64,000 bases of DNA from positions 88,370 through 152,369 of the forward strand of contig NZ_JABAHY010000002.1 of the NCBI RefSeq assembly GCF_012641515.1. The letters are read 5' to 3'. Within the stretch, counting starts at the first letter, position 1. Each line of letters opens with the position of its first letter. The notes under the pieces were generated by a model. That model searched no databases. It had not been told where the DNA came from and saw only the letters and a program-made list of their open reading frames with translations. The stretch comes from Nesterenkonia sedimenti (lineage in GTDB: Bacteria; Actinomycetota; Actinomycetes; Actinomycetales; Micrococcaceae). This document shows, one piece after another, positions 15,311-26,106 of the stretch. The position numbers and the translations under genes were made by a program.

Positions 15311-15931
15311 ATGGCAACCACTAAGGTAAGCGTCGATCTCCCCGCTGAGATCTTCGACGTCGAAACCAACAACGCGCTGATCCACCAGGTCGTCGTCGCC
15401 CAGCAGGCAGCTGCCCGCTCCGGCACGCACAAAACCAAGACCCGCTCCGAGCGCTCCGGCACCACTGCCAAGCCGTTCCGGCAGAAGGGCACCGGCCGGG
15501 CTCGTCAGGGCTCCATGATCGCCCCCCACATGGTCGGCGGCGGTGTAGTCCACGGACCCCAGCCCCGCAGCTACGCCCAGCGGACTCCCAAGAAGATGAA
15601 GGCCGCCGCCCTGCGCGGTGCCCTCTCCGACCGGGCCCGCAACGGACGCATCCACGTGGTGGACACCCTGGTGGGGGAGACCCCCTCCACTAAGGCAGCC
15701 AAGGAAGCCCTGGCTTCCATCGGCGGTGCCAACCGCAACTGGCTGATCGTTCTGGACCGCAACGACGACGCAGCCGCACTTTCGGTGCGCAACCTGCCCG
15801 ATGTCCACGCGCTCTACGCTGACCAGCTGAACACCTACGACGTTCTCGTCTCCGATGACGTTGTGTTCACCCAGGCCGGCTACGATGCCTTCCTGGCACA
15901 CGCCCAGGGCAAGAAGGAGGAGGCCAAGTGA
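15311..15931 (+). CDS. rplD: 50S ribosomal protein L4
   Basis: The 206-aa L4 lines the exit tunnel. The extended loop [20 protein letters not shown], where macrolide-resistance changes occur in other species, is intact. The C-terminal lobe ends in a lysine/glutamate-rich tail. Its stop overlaps the GTG of rplW by 4 nt (GTGA), which implies coupled translation. Confidence 0.98.
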   Translation: MATTKVSVDLPAEIFDVETNNALIHQVVVAQQAAARSGTHKTKTRSERSGTTAKPFRQKGTGRARQGSMIAPHMVGGGVVHGPQPRSYAQRTPKKMKAAALRGALSDRARNGRIHVVDTLVGETPSTKAAKEALASIGGANRNWLIVLDRNDDAAALSVRNLPDVHALYADQLNTYDVLVSDDVVFTQAGYDAFLAHAQGKKEEAK

Positions 15932-16236
15932 GCGTCCTGACTGAGAAGGATCCCCGCGATGTCATCATCGCTCCGGTGATCTCTGAGAAGTCCTACAACA
16001 ACATCGACGAGGGCAAGTACACCTTCCTCGTCGCGACCGGGGCCTCCAAGCCCGAGATCAAATACGCCGTGGAGAAGATCTTCGGCGTCAAGGTCGAGAA
16101 GGTCAACACCAACAACCGCGAGGGCAAGCGCCGCCGCACCCGCTACGGCTGGGGTAAGCGCAACGACACCAAGCGGGCAATCGTGACCCTCAAAGAGGGC
16201 TACGCAATCGACATCTTCGGAGGGACCGCTGCTTGA
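15928..16236 (+). CDS. rplW: 50S ribosomal protein L23
   Basis: The 102-aa L23 sits at the tunnel exit and docks trigger factor and SRP. The sequence [20 protein letters not shown] and the later [17 protein letters not shown] are typical. The GTG start overlaps rplD. The 37-nt gap to rplB contains a GAGGAAGAGAAAG ribosome site. Confidence 0.98.
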   Translation: MSVLTEKDPRDVIIAPVISEKSYNNIDEGKYTFLVATGASKPEIKYAVEKIFGVKVEKVNTNNREGKRRRTRYGWGKRNDTKRAIVTLKEGYAIDIFGGTAA

Positions 16237-16273
16237 CGCAGCCGGACCCACTTGATCGAGGAAGAGAAAGAAC

Positions 16274-17113
<840 letters not shown>

Positions 17114-17125
17114 GAGCCTGGAAAC

Positions 17126-17407
17126 ATGCCACGCAGCCTGAAGAAGGGCCCCTTCGTTGATCAGCACCTGTACCTGAAGGTCGCCGCTGAGAACGAAAAG
17201 GGCACCAAGAATGTCATCAAGACCTGGTCCCGCCGTTCCATGATCATCCCGGACATGCTCGGCCACACCATCGCCGTGCACGACGGACGCAAGCACATCC
17301 CCGTGTTCATCACCGAGTCCATGGTCGGGCACAAGCTCGGCGAATTCGCTCCGACTCGGGCGTTCCGCGGACACGTGAAGGACGACAAGAAGGGCAAGCG
17401 CCGCTGA
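17126..17407 (+). CDS. rpsS: 30S ribosomal protein S19
   Basis: The 93-aa S19 is in the head of the small subunit and contacts the A-site tRNA bridge. The protein begins [15 protein letters not shown] and contains [20 protein letters not shown], as expected. A 57-nt gap with a small TCCC-TTCG-GGGA-like hairpin separates it from rplV. Confidence 0.98.
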   Translation: MPRSLKKGPFVDQHLYLKVAAENEKGTKNVIKTWSRRSMIIPDMLGHTIAVHDGRKHIPVFITESMVGHKLGEFAPTRAFRGHVKDDKKGKRR

Positions 17408-17464
17408 TCCCTTCGGGAACAGTGACCGTTTGAACTTCTTCGAAAAGACGAGAGAAGGAAAGCA

Positions 17465-17830
17465 ATGGAAGCCAAGGCAATTGCGCGCTATGTGCGTGTG
17501 ACGCCTATGAAGGCCCGGCGCGTCGTCGACCTTGTCCGCGGCAAGCAGGCCAATGAGGCACTGGCAATTCTGAAGTTCGCCCCCCAGGGCGCCTCGGAGC
17601 CGGTCTACAAGGTGGTCGCATCCGCCATGGCCAACGCCCGCCAGCACGCCGACAAGGCCGGTGTCGCCTTCAATGAGGACGACTACGTCATCACCGAAGC
17701 ACGCGTCGACGAAGGCCCCACCATGAAGCGGTTCCGCCCCCGTGCTCAGGGGCGCGCCTTCCGCATCAACAAGCGCACCAGCCACGTGACCATCGTGGTC
17801 GGCACAGAAGAGAAAGGTGGAGATCAGTAG
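17465..17830 (+). CDS. rplV: 50S ribosomal protein L22
   Basis: The 121-aa L22 lines the exit tunnel. It starts [20 protein letters not shown], and the beta-hairpin [20 protein letters not shown], which reaches the tunnel constriction, has no deletion. The ribosome site is GAGAAGGAAAG. The last base of the stop codon is the first base of the rpsC start. Confidence 0.98.
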   Translation: MEAKAIARYVRVTPMKARRVVDLVRGKQANEALAILKFAPQGASEPVYKVVASAMANARQHADKAGVAFNEDDYVITEARVDEGPTMKRFRPRAQGRAFRINKRTSHVTIVVGTEEKGGDQ

Positions 17831-18642
17831 TGGGACAGAAGATCAACCCCAATGGTTTCCGTCTGGGCATCACCACTGACCACGTCTCCCACTGGTACGC
17901 CGACTCATCCAAGCCGGGTCAGCGCTACAAGGACTTCGTGAAAGAGGATGTCCAGATCCGCGAACTGCTGGAGAAGAGCGTCGAGCGCGCCGGTATCTCC
18001 AAGGTCGAGATTGAGCGCACCCGTGACCGGGTCCGCGTGGACATCCACACCGCCCGGCCGGGCATCGTCATCGGCCGCCGCGGTGCCGAAGCAGACCGCA
18101 TCCGCAGCGAACTGGAAAAGCTCACAGGTAAGCAGATCCAGCTGAACATCCTCGAGGTCAAGAACCCCGAGACCGATGCACAGCTGGTCGCCCAGGGTGT
18201 CGCCGAGCAGCTCGCCGCCCGCGTGGCTTTCCGCCGCGCCATGAAGAAGGCCATCTCCTCCGCAATGCGCGCCGGCGCCAAGGGTATTCGTATCCAGTGC
18301 TCCGGTCGTCTGGGCGGTGCCGAGATGTCCCGTTCCGAGTTCTACCGTGAAGGCCGGGTGCCCCTGCACACCCTGCGTGCAAATATCGACTTCGGTAAGC
18401 ACGAGGCCAAGACCACCTTCGGCCGCATCGGCGTGAAGGTCTGGGTCTACAAGGGCGACCTCACCGCGAAGGAACTTGCTGCACAGCAGGCCTCCCAGCC
18501 CTCCGGCCGCGGCCGGGGCGACCGGGGTGGCCGCGGCGGTGAGCGCCGTCGTCGTGGTGCCGGCCGGGGTCGTGGCGAGGCAGCTGCACCTGCAGCAGCC
18601 GAGACCGCACCCGCCGCTTCTGCTGAAGGAGGGCAGAACTGA
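17830..18642 (+). CDS. rpsC: 30S ribosomal protein S3
   Basis: The 270-aa S3 forms part of the mRNA entry helicase. The KH domain contains [20 protein letters not shown] and the C-terminal domain is complete to about residue 217. From there an unusual low-complexity tail of about 50 residues follows: first Gly/Arg repeats ([18 protein letters not shown]), then an Ala-rich end. Such tails are common in actinobacteria but are absent in E. coli (233 aa). The start is GTG, overlapping rplV by one base. The stop overlaps rplP by one base. Confidence 0.97.
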   Translation: MGQKINPNGFRLGITTDHVSHWYADSSKPGQRYKDFVKEDVQIRELLEKSVERAGISKVEIERTRDRVRVDIHTARPGIVIGRRGAEADRIRSELEKLTGKQIQLNILEVKNPETDAQLVAQGVAEQLAARVAFRRAMKKAISSAMRAGAKGIRIQCSGRLGGAEMSRSEFYREGRVPLHTLRANIDFGKHEAKTTFGRIGVKVWVYKGDLTAKELAAQQASQPSGRGRGDRGGRGGERRRRGAGRGRGEAAAPAAAETAPAASAEGGQN

Positions 18643-19058
18643 TGTTGATGCCCAAGCGCGTCAAGTACCGCAAGCCGCATAAGCCCAAGCGCGGCGGCCG
18701 GGCAAAGGGTGGCACCGAACTGGCCTTCGGCGAGTACGGCATCCAGGCCCTGGCCCCTGCATACGTGACCAACCGCCAGATCGAGTCGGCACGTATCGCC
18801 ATGACCCGTCACATCAAGCGTGGTGGCAAGGTGTGGATCAATATCTACCCCGACCACCCGCTGACCAAGAAACCTGCCGAAGTCCGTATGGGCTCCGGTA
18901 AGGGTTCACCCGAATGGTGGGTCGCCAACGTTAAGCCCGGACGCGTGATGTTCGAGCTGTCCGGTGTCAGCGATGAGGTCGCCAAAGAGGCCCTCCGTCT
19001 GGCAATCCACAAGCTGCCCATGAAGGCACGCGTGATCAGCCGAGAGAGTGGTGAGTGA
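18642..19058 (+). CDS. rplP: 50S ribosomal protein L16
   Basis: The 138-aa L16 organises the A-site side of the large subunit. The N-terminus [19 protein letters not shown] fits the family, so the ATG overlapping the rpsC stop is preferred over the second ATG at 18648. The motif [14 protein letters not shown] is present. rpmC overlaps or abuts its end. Confidence 0.97.
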   Translation: MLMPKRVKYRKPHKPKRGGRAKGGTELAFGEYGIQALAPAYVTNRQIESARIAMTRHIKRGGKVWINIYPDHPLTKKPAEVRMGSGKGSPEWWVANVKPGRVMFELSGVSDEVAKEALRLAIHKLPMKARVISRESGE

Positions 19059-19060
19059 TC

Positions 19061-19330
19061 ATGGCAGTCGGATCCAAAGACTTGACCATCGACAAGCTCG
19101 CGGTGATGGATGAGGCCGAGCTCAGCGAGAAGCTGCGCGGAGCCAAGGAGGAGCTGTTCAACCTCCGTTTCCAGGCCGCCACCGGGCAGCTGGAGAACTC
19201 CGCCCGGATCAAGGCAGTCAAGCGTGACATCGCCCGGATCTACACGGTGCTGCGTGAGCGTGAGCTCGGCATCCGTGAAGCCGTGGACGCCCCGGCTGAG
19301 GCAGAAGAGACCGAGGAGGAGTCCGCATGA
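19061..19330 (+). CDS. rpmC: 50S ribosomal protein L29
   Basis: The 89-aa L29 is a tunnel-exit protein. ATG 19061 gives [13 protein letters not shown], matching related actinobacterial proteins. A GTG at 19055 would add two residues. The core [20 protein letters not shown] and the [15 protein letters not shown] helix are clear. A short Glu-rich C-terminus ([10 protein letters not shown]) makes it longer than the 63-aa E. coli protein. The stop overlaps rpsQ (ATGA). Confidence 0.95.
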   Translation: MAVGSKDLTIDKLAVMDEAELSEKLRGAKEELFNLRFQAATGQLENSARIKAVKRDIARIYTVLRERELGIREAVDAPAEAEETEEESA

Positions 19331-19629
19331 GCGAGACCGCTGAAACCCCACAGCGCAATAAGGACCACACCAGCGCTGACCGTAACTACCGCAAGAACCT
19401 GCGCGGCGTCGTCGTCTCCGACAAAATGGAGAAGACCATCGTGGTGGAGGTCGAGGACCGCAAGAAGCACTCCCTGTACGGGAAGGTCATGAAGCGGCAC
19501 TCCAAGTTCAAGGCTCATGACGAGAACGGCGAGGCCGGCATCGGTGACACCGTGCTGATCTCCGAGACTCGTCCGCTGTCCAAGACCAAGCGCTGGCGCC
19601 TGGTGCGGGTCATCGAGAAGGCCAAGTAA
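19327..19629 (+). CDS. rpsQ: 30S ribosomal protein S17
   Basis: The 100-aa S17 is a primary 16S-binding OB-fold protein. It has about 25 extra N-terminal residues before [20 protein letters not shown], then the signature [19 protein letters not shown] and [14 protein letters not shown]. It is the last gene of the S10 operon. A hairpin terminator follows 28 nt later. Confidence 0.98.
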   Translation: MSETAETPQRNKDHTSADRNYRKNLRGVVVSDKMEKTIVVEVEDRKKHSLYGKVMKRHSKFKAHDENGEAGIGDTVLISETRPLSKTKRWRLVRVIEKAK

Positions 19630-19657
19630 ACCTCCTCTCCCGCAAGGCCCAGAGCAG

Positions 19658-19695
19658 CAAGAGCCCCAGCCCGCTTCGGCGAGTTGGGGCTCTTG
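19658..19695 (+). terminator. Terminator between S10 and spc operons
   Basis: CAAGAGCCCCA (19658-19668) pairs perfectly with TGGGGCTCTTG (19685-19695). A TTTT follows within 10 nt. It separates rpsQ from rplN. Confidence 0.75.
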
Positions 19696-19713
19696 TGCGT
19701 TTTAGGGTATGAT
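19684..19713 (+). promoter_or_regulatory. Candidate spc-operon promoter overlapping the terminator
   Basis: TATGAT (19708-19713) is 18 nt after TTGGGG (19684-19689), which lies in the 3' arm of the terminator stem. The transcript would start near 19720 and give a leader of about 195 nt before rplN. The 286-nt gap has no gene. Confidence 0.4.
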
Positions 19714-19915
19714 ATTGAGGCTGTGCGCCCGTGTGCGTTGGCTCAAGAGCCGCCGCGGACAGCGCGCGTCCCCCAAGGCCGCCTCGGCCATCCGGTTCAC
19801 AACATCCTCCACGAGGAGAAACCGTGTGGGAAAGCGGTGGGGGAGTTCCTTTCGATTGAACGTTCCACAAGGCTCGCCGGGAACCGGTGAGAACCAGTGA
19901 GACAGGAGAAAATAA

Positions 19916-20287
19916 GTGATTCAGCAGGAATCGCGGCTGAAGATCGCCGATAACACCGGTGCCAAGGAGATCCTTGTCATTCGCGTGCTCGGTGGATCCG
20001 GACGCCGCTATGCAGGTATCGGCGATACATTCGTCGCCACCGTCAAGGACGCTATCCCCGGCGGTAACGTGAAGAAGGGCGATGTGGTCAAGGCCGTCGT
20101 CGTCCGTTCCAAGAAGAAGACCCGCCGCAACGACGGCTCCTACATCAGCTTCGATGAGAACGCTGCCGTGATCCTCAAGGGCGACACCCCTGAGCCGCGC
20201 GGTACCCGTATCTTCGGACCCGTCGGCCGTGAGCTTCGCGATAAGAAGTTCATGAAGATCGTCTCCCTGGCTCCGGAGGTGCTGTAA
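19916..20287 (+). CDS. rplN: 50S ribosomal protein L14
   Basis: The 123-aa L14 is at the subunit interface. It begins [20 protein letters not shown] from a GTG preceded by CAGGAGAAAATAA, and includes [20 protein letters not shown]. The length is within one residue of the family norm. It is the first gene of the spc operon. rplX follows after 2 nt. Confidence 0.98.
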   Translation: MIQQESRLKIADNTGAKEILVIRVLGGSGRRYAGIGDTFVATVKDAIPGGNVKKGDVVKAVVVRSKKKTRRNDGSYISFDENAAVILKGDTPEPRGTRIFGPVGRELRDKKFMKIVSLAPEVL

Positions 20288-20289
20288 CC

Positions 20290-20616
20290 ATGGCAAAGAT
20301 CAAAAAAGACGACCTGGTCCAGGTGCTCACCGGTAAGGACAAGGGCAAGCAGGGCAAGGTTCTGCAGGTCCTGCCCAAGAAGGACCGCGTGATCGTCGAA
20401 GGTATCAACCGGGTCAAGAAGCACCTGCGTGCCGGCCAGTTCGGTCAGACCGAAGGCGGCATCGTTGAGTCCGAGGCTCCCATCCACATCTCCAATGTGG
20501 CTGTGATCGACCCCGAGACCGAGAAGCCCACCCGCGTGGGTTACCGGTTCGAAGAGGTCGACGGCGAGCTGAAGAAGGTCCGTTACGCCAAGGCCTCCGG
20601 GAAGGAGCTGTCATGA
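20290..20616 (+). CDS. rplX: 50S ribosomal protein L24
   Basis: The 108-aa L24 starts 50S assembly. The KOW motif region [20 protein letters not shown] is at residues 5-24, then [13 protein letters not shown] and [21 protein letters not shown]. The TGTC-ATGA overlap with rplE is 4 nt. Confidence 0.98.
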   Translation: MAKIKKDDLVQVLTGKDKGKQGKVLQVLPKKDRVIVEGINRVKKHLRAGQFGQTEGGIVESEAPIHISNVAVIDPETEKPTRVGYRFEEVDGELKKVRYAKASGKELS

Positions 20617-21182
20617 CCGAGACTGCCACCAAGATCACTCCCCGCCTGAAGACCAAGTACCGCGAAGAGATCCGTGAGTCCCTGCAGAACGAGTTCAACT
20701 ACGGCAACGTGATGCAGGTCCCCGGCCTGGTCAAGGTCGTGGTGAACATGGGTGTCGGCGAGGCAGCTCGCGACTCCAAGCTCATCCAGGGCGCTGTGGA
20801 GGACCTCACCAACATCACCGGTCAGAAGCCCAAGGTCACCCGGGCCAAGAAGTCCATCGCACAGTTCAAGCTGCGTGAGGGCCAGCCCATCGGTGCGCAC
20901 ACCACCCTGCGTGGCGACCGCATGTGGGAGTTCCTGGACCGCCTCGTGACCTTCGCGCTGCCTCGTATCCGCGACTTCCGCGGCCTCAGCGACCGGCAGT
21001 TCGACGGCAACGGCAACTACACCTTCGGGCTCACTGAGCAGTCGGTGTTCCACGAGATCAACCAGGACAAGATCGATCGTCCGCGCGGTATGGACATCAC
21101 TGTGGTGACCACCGCAACCACCGACGACGAAGGCCGGGCGCTGCTGCGCGCACTGGGCTTCCCGTTCAAGACCGAACAGTAA
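20613..21182 (+). CDS. rplE: 50S ribosomal protein L5
   Basis: The 189-aa L5 binds 5S rRNA in the central protuberance. The motif [20 protein letters not shown] and the later [20 protein letters not shown] are clear. In many bacteria rpsN comes next. Here a 92-nt spacer with a 7-bp inverted repeat (TCCGCGC/GCGCGGA) leads directly to rpsH, so rpsN must lie elsewhere. Confidence 0.98.
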   Translation: MTETATKITPRLKTKYREEIRESLQNEFNYGNVMQVPGLVKVVVNMGVGEAARDSKLIQGAVEDLTNITGQKPKVTRAKKSIAQFKLREGQPIGAHTTLRGDRMWEFLDRLVTFALPRIRDFRGLSDRQFDGNGNYTFGLTEQSVFHEINQDKIDRPRGMDITVVTTATTDDEGRALLRALGFPFKTEQ

Positions 21183-21274
21183 GTACTACGTGGGAGGTCC
21201 GCGCACCAGAGCCTCAGAACGCTGGGGAGTTCCGGAGCGCGGAAACCACCGCGAGGAAGGGCGTAACGCCTGAT

Positions 21275-21673
21275 ATGACAATGACTGACCCCGTCGCAGA
21301 CATGCTTACCCGTCTGCGCAACGCCAACTCGGCTTTCCACGACCAGGTCTCCATGCCCAGCTCCAAGCTGAAGGTCCGGATCGCCGACATTCTCAAGGCT
21401 GAGGGCTACATCACCGACTACCGCGAGGAAGAGGCTGAGGTCGGCAAGACCCTGGTCATCGACCTCAAGTTCGGCCCCAACCGCGAGCGGTCCATCGCTG
21501 GCCTCAAGCGCATCTCCAAGCCCGGTCTGCGCGTCTACGCGAAGTCCAACAACCTGCCCCACGTACTGGGCGGCCTGGGCATCGCTATCCTGTCCACTTC
21601 CTCCGGTCTGCTCACCGACCGGCAGGCAGGCAAGAAGGGTGTGGGTGGGGAAGTCCTCGCCTACGTCTGGTAA
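21275..21673 (+). CDS. rpsH: 30S ribosomal protein S8
   Basis: The 132-aa S8 binds the central domain of 16S rRNA and in other bacteria represses the spc operon. It starts [20 protein letters not shown] and ends with [20 protein letters not shown], both typical. The start follows GAGGAAGGGC. rplF is 22 nt away. Confidence 0.98.
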   Translation: MTMTDPVADMLTRLRNANSAFHDQVSMPSSKLKVRIADILKAEGYITDYREEEAEVGKTLVIDLKFGPNRERSIAGLKRISKPGLRVYAKSNNLPHVLGGLGIAILSTSSGLLTDRQAGKKGVGGEVLAYVW

Positions 21674-21695
21674 CCCGGAAGGAGTCTGAAGCACT

Positions 21696-22232
21696 ATGTC
21701 ACGCATCGGTCGTCTTCCGATCACCATCCCCTCCGGCGTCGAAGTCAACATCGACGGCCGCGAGATCAGCGTCAAAGGCTCCAAGGGCGAGCTCTCCCGC
21801 ACTATCGCAGAGGGCATCACCGTGGAGATTGAGGACGGCACCCTTACGGTGACCCGTCCCAACGATGAGCGCGAGTTCCGCTCCCTGCACGGTCTGACCC
21901 GCAGCCTGATCGACAACATGATCATCGGCGTCACCGAAGGCTTCACCAAGAAGCTGGAGATCGTCGGTACCGGTTACCGCGTCCAGGCCAAGGGCAAGGA
22001 CCTCGAGTTCGCACTCGGCTACTCCCACCCGGTTCCGGTGGAGGCCCCTGAGGGCATCACCTTCTCCGTGGAGGGTGCCAATAAGCTGGCCGTCTCCGGC
22101 ATCGACAAGCAGCAGGTCGGCGAGGTCGCCGCAAATATCCGCAAGCTGCGCAAGCCTGACCCGTATAAGGGCAAGGGCGTGCGCTACGAAGGCGAGCAGA
22201 TTCGCCGCAAGGCCGGAAAGGCAGGTAAGTAA
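21696..22232 (+). CDS. rplF: 50S ribosomal protein L6
   Basis: The 178-aa L6 lies near the sarcin-ricin loop. The N-terminus [20 protein letters not shown] and the C-terminal signature [20 protein letters not shown] are standard. The ribosome site is GGAAGGAG. rplR starts 3 nt after the stop. Confidence 0.98.
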   Translation: MSRIGRLPITIPSGVEVNIDGREISVKGSKGELSRTIAEGITVEIEDGTLTVTRPNDEREFRSLHGLTRSLIDNMIIGVTEGFTKKLEIVGTGYRVQAKGKDLEFALGYSHPVPVEAPEGITFSVEGANKLAVSGIDKQQVGEVAANIRKLRKPDPYKGKGVRYEGEQIRRKAGKAGK

Positions 22233-22235
22233 ACC

Positions 22236-22607
22236 ATGGCTATCGGTATCAAGGGCAAGTCCAAGTCCGCTGCCCGCGGCCGGCGCCACCTGCGCCTGCG
22301 TAAGAAGGTTCACGGCACCGCTGAGCGTCCGCGCCTGGTGGTCAACCGCTCCTCCCGTCACATGGTCGCCCAGGTCGTCAACGACCTCGAGGGCAAGACC
22401 GTTGTTTCGGCAACCACTATGGAAGCTGACCTGCGCAGCTTCGACGGCGACAAGACCGCCAAGGCTAAGAAGATCGGCGAGCTGATCGCTGAGCGCGCCA
22501 AGGCAGCCGGCATTGAAGCTGTGGTCTTCGACCGCGGCGGCAATAAGTACCACGGCCGCGTGGCCGCCGTCGCCGACGGTGCCCGGGAAGGCGGTCTGAA
22601 GCTGTGA
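22236..22607 (+). CDS. rplR: 50S ribosomal protein L18
   Basis: The 123-aa L18 brings 5S rRNA into the large subunit. A basic N-terminus ([20 protein letters not shown]) is followed by [19 protein letters not shown] and the closing [20 protein letters not shown]. The stop overlaps the GTG of rpsE by 4 nt. Confidence 0.98.
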   Translation: MAIGIKGKSKSAARGRRHLRLRKKVHGTAERPRLVVNRSSRHMVAQVVNDLEGKTVVSATTMEADLRSFDGDKTAKAKKIGELIAERAKAAGIEAVVFDRGGNKYHGRVAAVADGAREGGLKL

Positions 22608-23344
22608 GCGAGAACGCAACCAACCAGAAGGACCCCTCAGTGACTGAGTCCACCGAGAACAACGCCGCTGAGGCTGCCGAGCAGACGCAGTCCGCCGGCG
22701 AGCAGAACAAAGACAACCGCGGTGACCGTGGCGGACGTGGCGAAGGCCGCGGACGTGGACGGGGCCGTGGCGAGGGCCGCGGACGCGGCGGACGCGACGA
22801 CGATCGGGATAAGTTCCTCGAGCGCGTTGTGACCATCAACCGCGTCTCCAAGGTCGTCAAGGGTGGCCGTCGGTTCAGCTTCACCGCACTGGTCGTCGTC
22901 GGCGACGGCGACGGCACTGTCGGTGTCGGCTACGGCAAGGCCAAAGAGGTCCCCGCCGCCATCCAGAAGGGTGTCGAGGAAGCTAAGAAGAACTTCTTCC
23001 GCGTCCCCCGCGTCGGCTCCACCATCCCGCACCTGGTCAAGGGCGAGGATGCTGCCGGTGTTGTGCTGCTGCGACCGGCATCCGCCGGTACCGGTGTGAT
23101 CGCCGGTGGTCCGGTGCGTGCCGTGCTGGAGTGCGCCGGTATTCACGATGTGCTGACCAAGTCCATGGGCTCGGTCAACGCCATCAACATCGTTCACGGC
23201 ACCATCGACGCCCTCAAGCAGCTCGAAGAGCCTGAGGCTGTCGCTGCCCGCCGTGGCAAGGCCCTCGACGAGGTTGCTCCCGCACCGATGCTGCGGACCA
23301 TGGCTGCCGACCGCGAGGCTAAAGCACAGAAGGCAGGTGCATAG
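22604..23344 (+). CDS. rpsE: 30S ribosomal protein S5 with RG-rich N-terminal extension
   Basis: The 246-aa S5 takes part in decoding fidelity and mRNA unwinding. About 68 extra N-terminal residues precede the conserved [20 protein letters not shown]. The first 40 are acidic and polar, and residues 40-64 are an Arg/Gly repeat. The canonical core ends with [22 protein letters not shown] 22604 overlaps rplR by GTGA. A GTG at 22639 is a possible later start that would keep most of the extension. Confidence 0.96.
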   Translation: MSENATNQKDPSVTESTENNAAEAAEQTQSAGEQNKDNRGDRGGRGEGRGRGRGRGEGRGRGGRDDDRDKFLERVVTINRVSKVVKGGRRFSFTALVVVGDGDGTVGVGYGKAKEVPAAIQKGVEEAKKNFFRVPRVGSTIPHLVKGEDAAGVVLLRPASAGTGVIAGGPVRAVLECAGIHDVLTKSMGSVNAINIVHGTIDALKQLEEPEAVAARRGKALDEVAPAPMLRTMAADREAKAQKAGA

Positions 23345-23346
23345 CA

Positions 23347-23577
23347 ATGGCTACCACCATCCACTACAGCACTGCGAAGGATCTGAAGGTCTCCGACGCC
23401 AAGCTGGAGATCACTCAGATCAAGTCCACCATCGGCGCCAAGCCCAACCACCGCGAGACCGTGCGGTCCCTGGGCCTGAAGCGGATCGGCCACACTGTGG
23501 TCCGCGAAGCTGACGCTGTGACCGTGGGCATGCTGAACACTGTCAAGCATCTCGTGAAAGTTGAGGAGGCCAAGTGA
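23347..23577 (+). CDS. rpmD: 50S ribosomal protein L30
   Basis: The 76-aa L30 has the family core [20 protein letters not shown] and [15 protein letters not shown], with a short N-terminal lead of about 17 residues. The start follows AGGCAGGTGC after a 2-nt gap from rpsE, and the stop overlaps the rplO start. Confidence 0.97.
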   Translation: MATTIHYSTAKDLKVSDAKLEITQIKSTIGAKPNHRETVRSLGLKRIGHTVVREADAVTVGMLNTVKHLVKVEEAK

Positions 23578-24071
23578 TGGCAGAGAACACTCCTGCTGAG
23601 TCCGAGGTCCTGAAGCTGCACGACCTCAAGCCTGCCCCCGGCTCCCGGAAGGCCCGCCAGCGCGTGGGTCGCGGTGAGGCCTCCAAGGGTAAGACTGCAG
23701 GTCGAGGCACCAAGGGAACCAAGGCTCGCTACCAGGTGCGCCCCGGCTTCGAGGGCGGGCAGCTGCCGCTGCACATGCGCCTCCCGAAGCTGCGCGGGTT
23801 CAAGAACCCCTTCCGCGTGGAGTACTCCCCGGTGAACCTGAACAAGCTGTCCGAGCTCTTCCCCTCCGGCGGCGAGGTCACTGCAGATGACCTCATCGCC
23901 AAGGGTGTTGCTCGCAAGGGCCAGCCGGTGAAGGTTCTCGGCTCCGGTGAGATCTCCGTGGCAGTGCAGGTGAAGGCTCACGCCTTCTCCGCATCCGCCG
24001 AGGAGAAGATCACCGCAGCCGGCGGTTCCGTGGAGAAGCTGCCCCTGAAGGCCGCTCCCGCCGCGGAGTGA
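23577..24071 (+). CDS. rplO: 50S ribosomal protein L15
   Basis: The 164-aa L15 is a late assembly protein. ATG 23577 lies 7 nt after GAGGAGG. A GTG three bases earlier is too close to that site. The motif [20 protein letters not shown] and the Gly/Lys-rich [15 protein letters not shown] are typical, as is the folded C-terminus with [20 protein letters not shown]. It is the last gene of the spc operon, which ends at a strong terminator. Confidence 0.97.
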   Translation: MAENTPAESEVLKLHDLKPAPGSRKARQRVGRGEASKGKTAGRGTKGTKARYQVRPGFEGGQLPLHMRLPKLRGFKNPFRVEYSPVNLNKLSELFPSGGEVTADDLIAKGVARKGQPVKVLGSGEISVAVQVKAHAFSASAEEKITAAGGSVEKLPLKAAPAAE

Positions 24072-24089
24072 AACTCCATATGAACTAGT

Positions 24090-24124
24090 GTTCAGCCCCC
24101 GCTCTCTTTGGGCGGGGGCTGAAC
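24090..24124 (+). terminator. Terminator after rplO
   Basis: GTTCAGCCCCCGC (24090-24102) and GCGGGGGCTGAAC (24112-24124) form a perfect 13-bp stem with a 9-nt loop, followed by TCATTTTGT. Confidence 0.85.
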
Positions 24125-24140
24125 TCATTTTGTAGGATTC

Positions 24141-24168
24141 TTGCCTCGGCGCTGGTCCAGGTTAGGAT
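24141..24168 (+). promoter_or_regulatory. Probable secY promoter
   Basis: TTGCCT (24141-24146) and TAGGAT (24163-24168) have a 16-nt spacer directly after the rplO terminator. Transcription would start about 50 nt before secY. Confidence 0.5.
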
Positions 24169-24223
24169 GACTGAGATTATGTGGTCGGCCCGCTCGCCCG
24201 CCGTGCCCAAATGAGGAGGACGC

Positions 24224-25531
24224 TTGTTCAGCGCAATTGCTAGGGTGTTTGCTTCACCCGATCTGCGCATGAAGATCCTGTTTACGCTCGGGATCATCAC
24301 GATCTACCGGATCGGTGCGTTTATCCCTGCCCCGGGAGTCAACTACACCGGGGTCCAAGAGTGCCTTGCCCTGGGGAACACCGAGGGCGGACTCTACGCG
24401 TTCGTCAACATGTTCTCCGGCGGCGCCATGCTGCAGGTCTCCGTCTTTGCCCTAGGCATCATGCCCTACATCACCGCCGCTATTATCGTGCAGCTGCTGC
24501 GTGTGGTTATCCCGCGCTTCGAATCGCTGCAGCGCGAAGGTGCACAGGGCCAGGCCAAACTCACCCAGTACACCCGGTACCTCACCCTGGCACTGGCCAC
24601 CCTGAACGCGACCGTTCTGGTGACCATGGCCCGCTCCGGTGCCCTGCTCGGCTGTGAGCCCGGCCAGATCATCCCCAATGACTCCATGCCGGTCATCCTG
24701 CTGATGATCCTGGTGATGACCACCGGTGTTGCCATGATCATGTGGCTCGGCGAGCAGATCACCGAACGCGGTGTCGGCAACGGCATGTCCATCCTGATCT
24801 TCGTCGCCATCGCCGCCGGCTTCCCCGGCTCCATGCACCAGATCTGGACCGAGCAGGACTGGCGAGTCTTCACCGCCGTCTGTGTGATCGGTATGATCCT
24901 GGTCGCTGCCATCGTCTTCGTCGAGCAGTCCCAGCGCCGAGTACCTGTGCAGTACGCCAAGAAGCAGGTCGGCCGCCGCACTGTCGGTGGAACCAGCACC
25001 TACATCCCGATCAAGGTGAATATGGCCGGTGTTATCCCGGTGATCTTCTCCTCCTCGGTGCTGATGCTGCCCTCGGTGGCCATGCAGTTCAACCAGCCGG
25101 CCCCCGGCGAGGAGCCCTCCGGAATCTTCGTATTCCTCAGCCAGTACTTCGACGGCGCCCACCCGGTCTATATGGCCACCTTCTTCCTGATGACCGTCGG
25201 GTTCACCTACTTCTACGTCTCGATCACCTTCAACCCCAATGAGGTGGCCGAGAACATGCGTAAATACGGTGGCTTCATCCCCGGCATCCGCGCCGGCAAG
25301 CCCACAGAGGGCTACCTCGCCTACGTCATCAGCCGCATCACCTTCCCAGGTGCGCTGTATCTGGGCTTCATCGCGCTGATCCCGCTGATCGCCTTTGTGC
25401 TCATCGGCGCTGACCAGAACTTCCCGTTCGGCGGAACCTCAATTCTGATTATGGTTGGCGTGGGTCTGACCACCGTCAAGCAGATCAACGCTCAGATGGA
25501 ACAACACAACTACGAAGGACTGCTGCGATGA
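24224..25531 (+). CDS. secY: Preprotein translocase subunit SecY
   Basis: The 435-aa product is the membrane channel of the Sec system. The start is TTG, set by GAGGAGG 4-5 nt upstream and by the expected N-terminus FSAIARVFASPDLRMKILFT. About ten hydrophobic segments are visible. The conserved loop between helices 2 and 3 (YALVNMFSGGAML-like, here YAFVNMFSGGAML) and the cytoplasmic motif NPNEVAENMRKYGGFIPGIR near residues 340-360 are present. It overlaps adk by 4 nt (ATGA) and has its own promoter, separate from the spc operon. Confidence 0.98.
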   Translation: MFSAIARVFASPDLRMKILFTLGIITIYRIGAFIPAPGVNYTGVQECLALGNTEGGLYAFVNMFSGGAMLQVSVFALGIMPYITAAIIVQLLRVVIPRFESLQREGAQGQAKLTQYTRYLTLALATLNATVLVTMARSGALLGCEPGQIIPNDSMPVILLMILVMTTGVAMIMWLGEQITERGVGNGMSILIFVAIAAGFPGSMHQIWTEQDWRVFTAVCVIGMILVAAIVFVEQSQRRVPVQYAKKQVGRRTVGGTSTYIPIKVNMAGVIPVIFSSSVLMLPSVAMQFNQPAPGEEPSGIFVFLSQYFDGAHPVYMATFFLMTVGFTYFYVSITFNPNEVAENMRKYGGFIPGIRAGKPTEGYLAYVISRITFPGALYLGFIALIPLIAFVLIGADQNFPFGGTSILIMVGVGLTTVKQINAQMEQHNYEGLLR

Positions 25532-26097
25532 CGCGAATGCTGATTGTCGGCCCCCAGGGCTCCGGCAAGGGAACCCAGGCCAAGCTGATCTCCGAGAAGC
25601 TGGGCATCGTCGCCATCTCCACCGGTGATATCTTCCGGGCCAACATCAAGGGCGAGACCGAACTTGGCAAAGAGGCCAAGAACTACGTTGATGCCGGCGA
25701 TCTGGTTCCCGACTCCCTGACCAACCGTCTGGTTGAGGACCGGCTCAGCTGGGACGACGCCGCCGAGGGCTTCCTGCTCGACGGCTACCCCCGTAACCGC
25801 ACTCAGCAGGCCACCCTGGATGAGATGCTCAGCCGTCTCGGTGTCGACCTCGACGTCGTGCTGGAGCTGACGGCTGACACTGAGGAGCTGACCCAGCGGA
25901 TCAAGAAGCGCGCTGAGACCGAAGGCCGCGACGACGACGCCGATGAGAACGTCATCCGCCGCCGCCTGGAGCTCTTCGAGACTGAGACCCGCCCGATGAT
26001 CGACGAGTACGCCAAGCGCGGTGTGCTCAAGCAGGTCGACGGCCTCGGCTCGGTAGATGATGTCAACGCCCGCATCATGGACACACTGAAGGGCTGA
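25528..26097 (+). CDS. adk: Adenylate kinase
   Basis: The 189-aa product interconverts ATP + AMP and 2 ADP. The P-loop GPQGSGKGTQAK is at residues 8-19 and the signature FLLDGYPRNRTQQ is near residue 80. The protein is the short actinobacterial form: the LID region is brief and has no zinc cysteines. The gene is co-transcribed and translationally coupled with secY. Confidence 0.98.
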   Translation: MTRMLIVGPQGSGKGTQAKLISEKLGIVAISTGDIFRANIKGETELGKEAKNYVDAGDLVPDSLTNRLVEDRLSWDDAAEGFLLDGYPRNRTQQATLDEMLSRLGVDLDVVLELTADTEELTQRIKKRAETEGRDDDADENVIRRRLELFETETRPMIDEYAKRGVLKQVDGLGSVDDVNARIMDTLKG

Positions 26098-26106
26098 TCT
26101 GCCATA

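Noticed and set aside
18476..18682. Extra small frame in the rpsC tail
   Set aside because: It is out of frame with the S3 tail and has no ribosome site. The tail codons explain the sequence.
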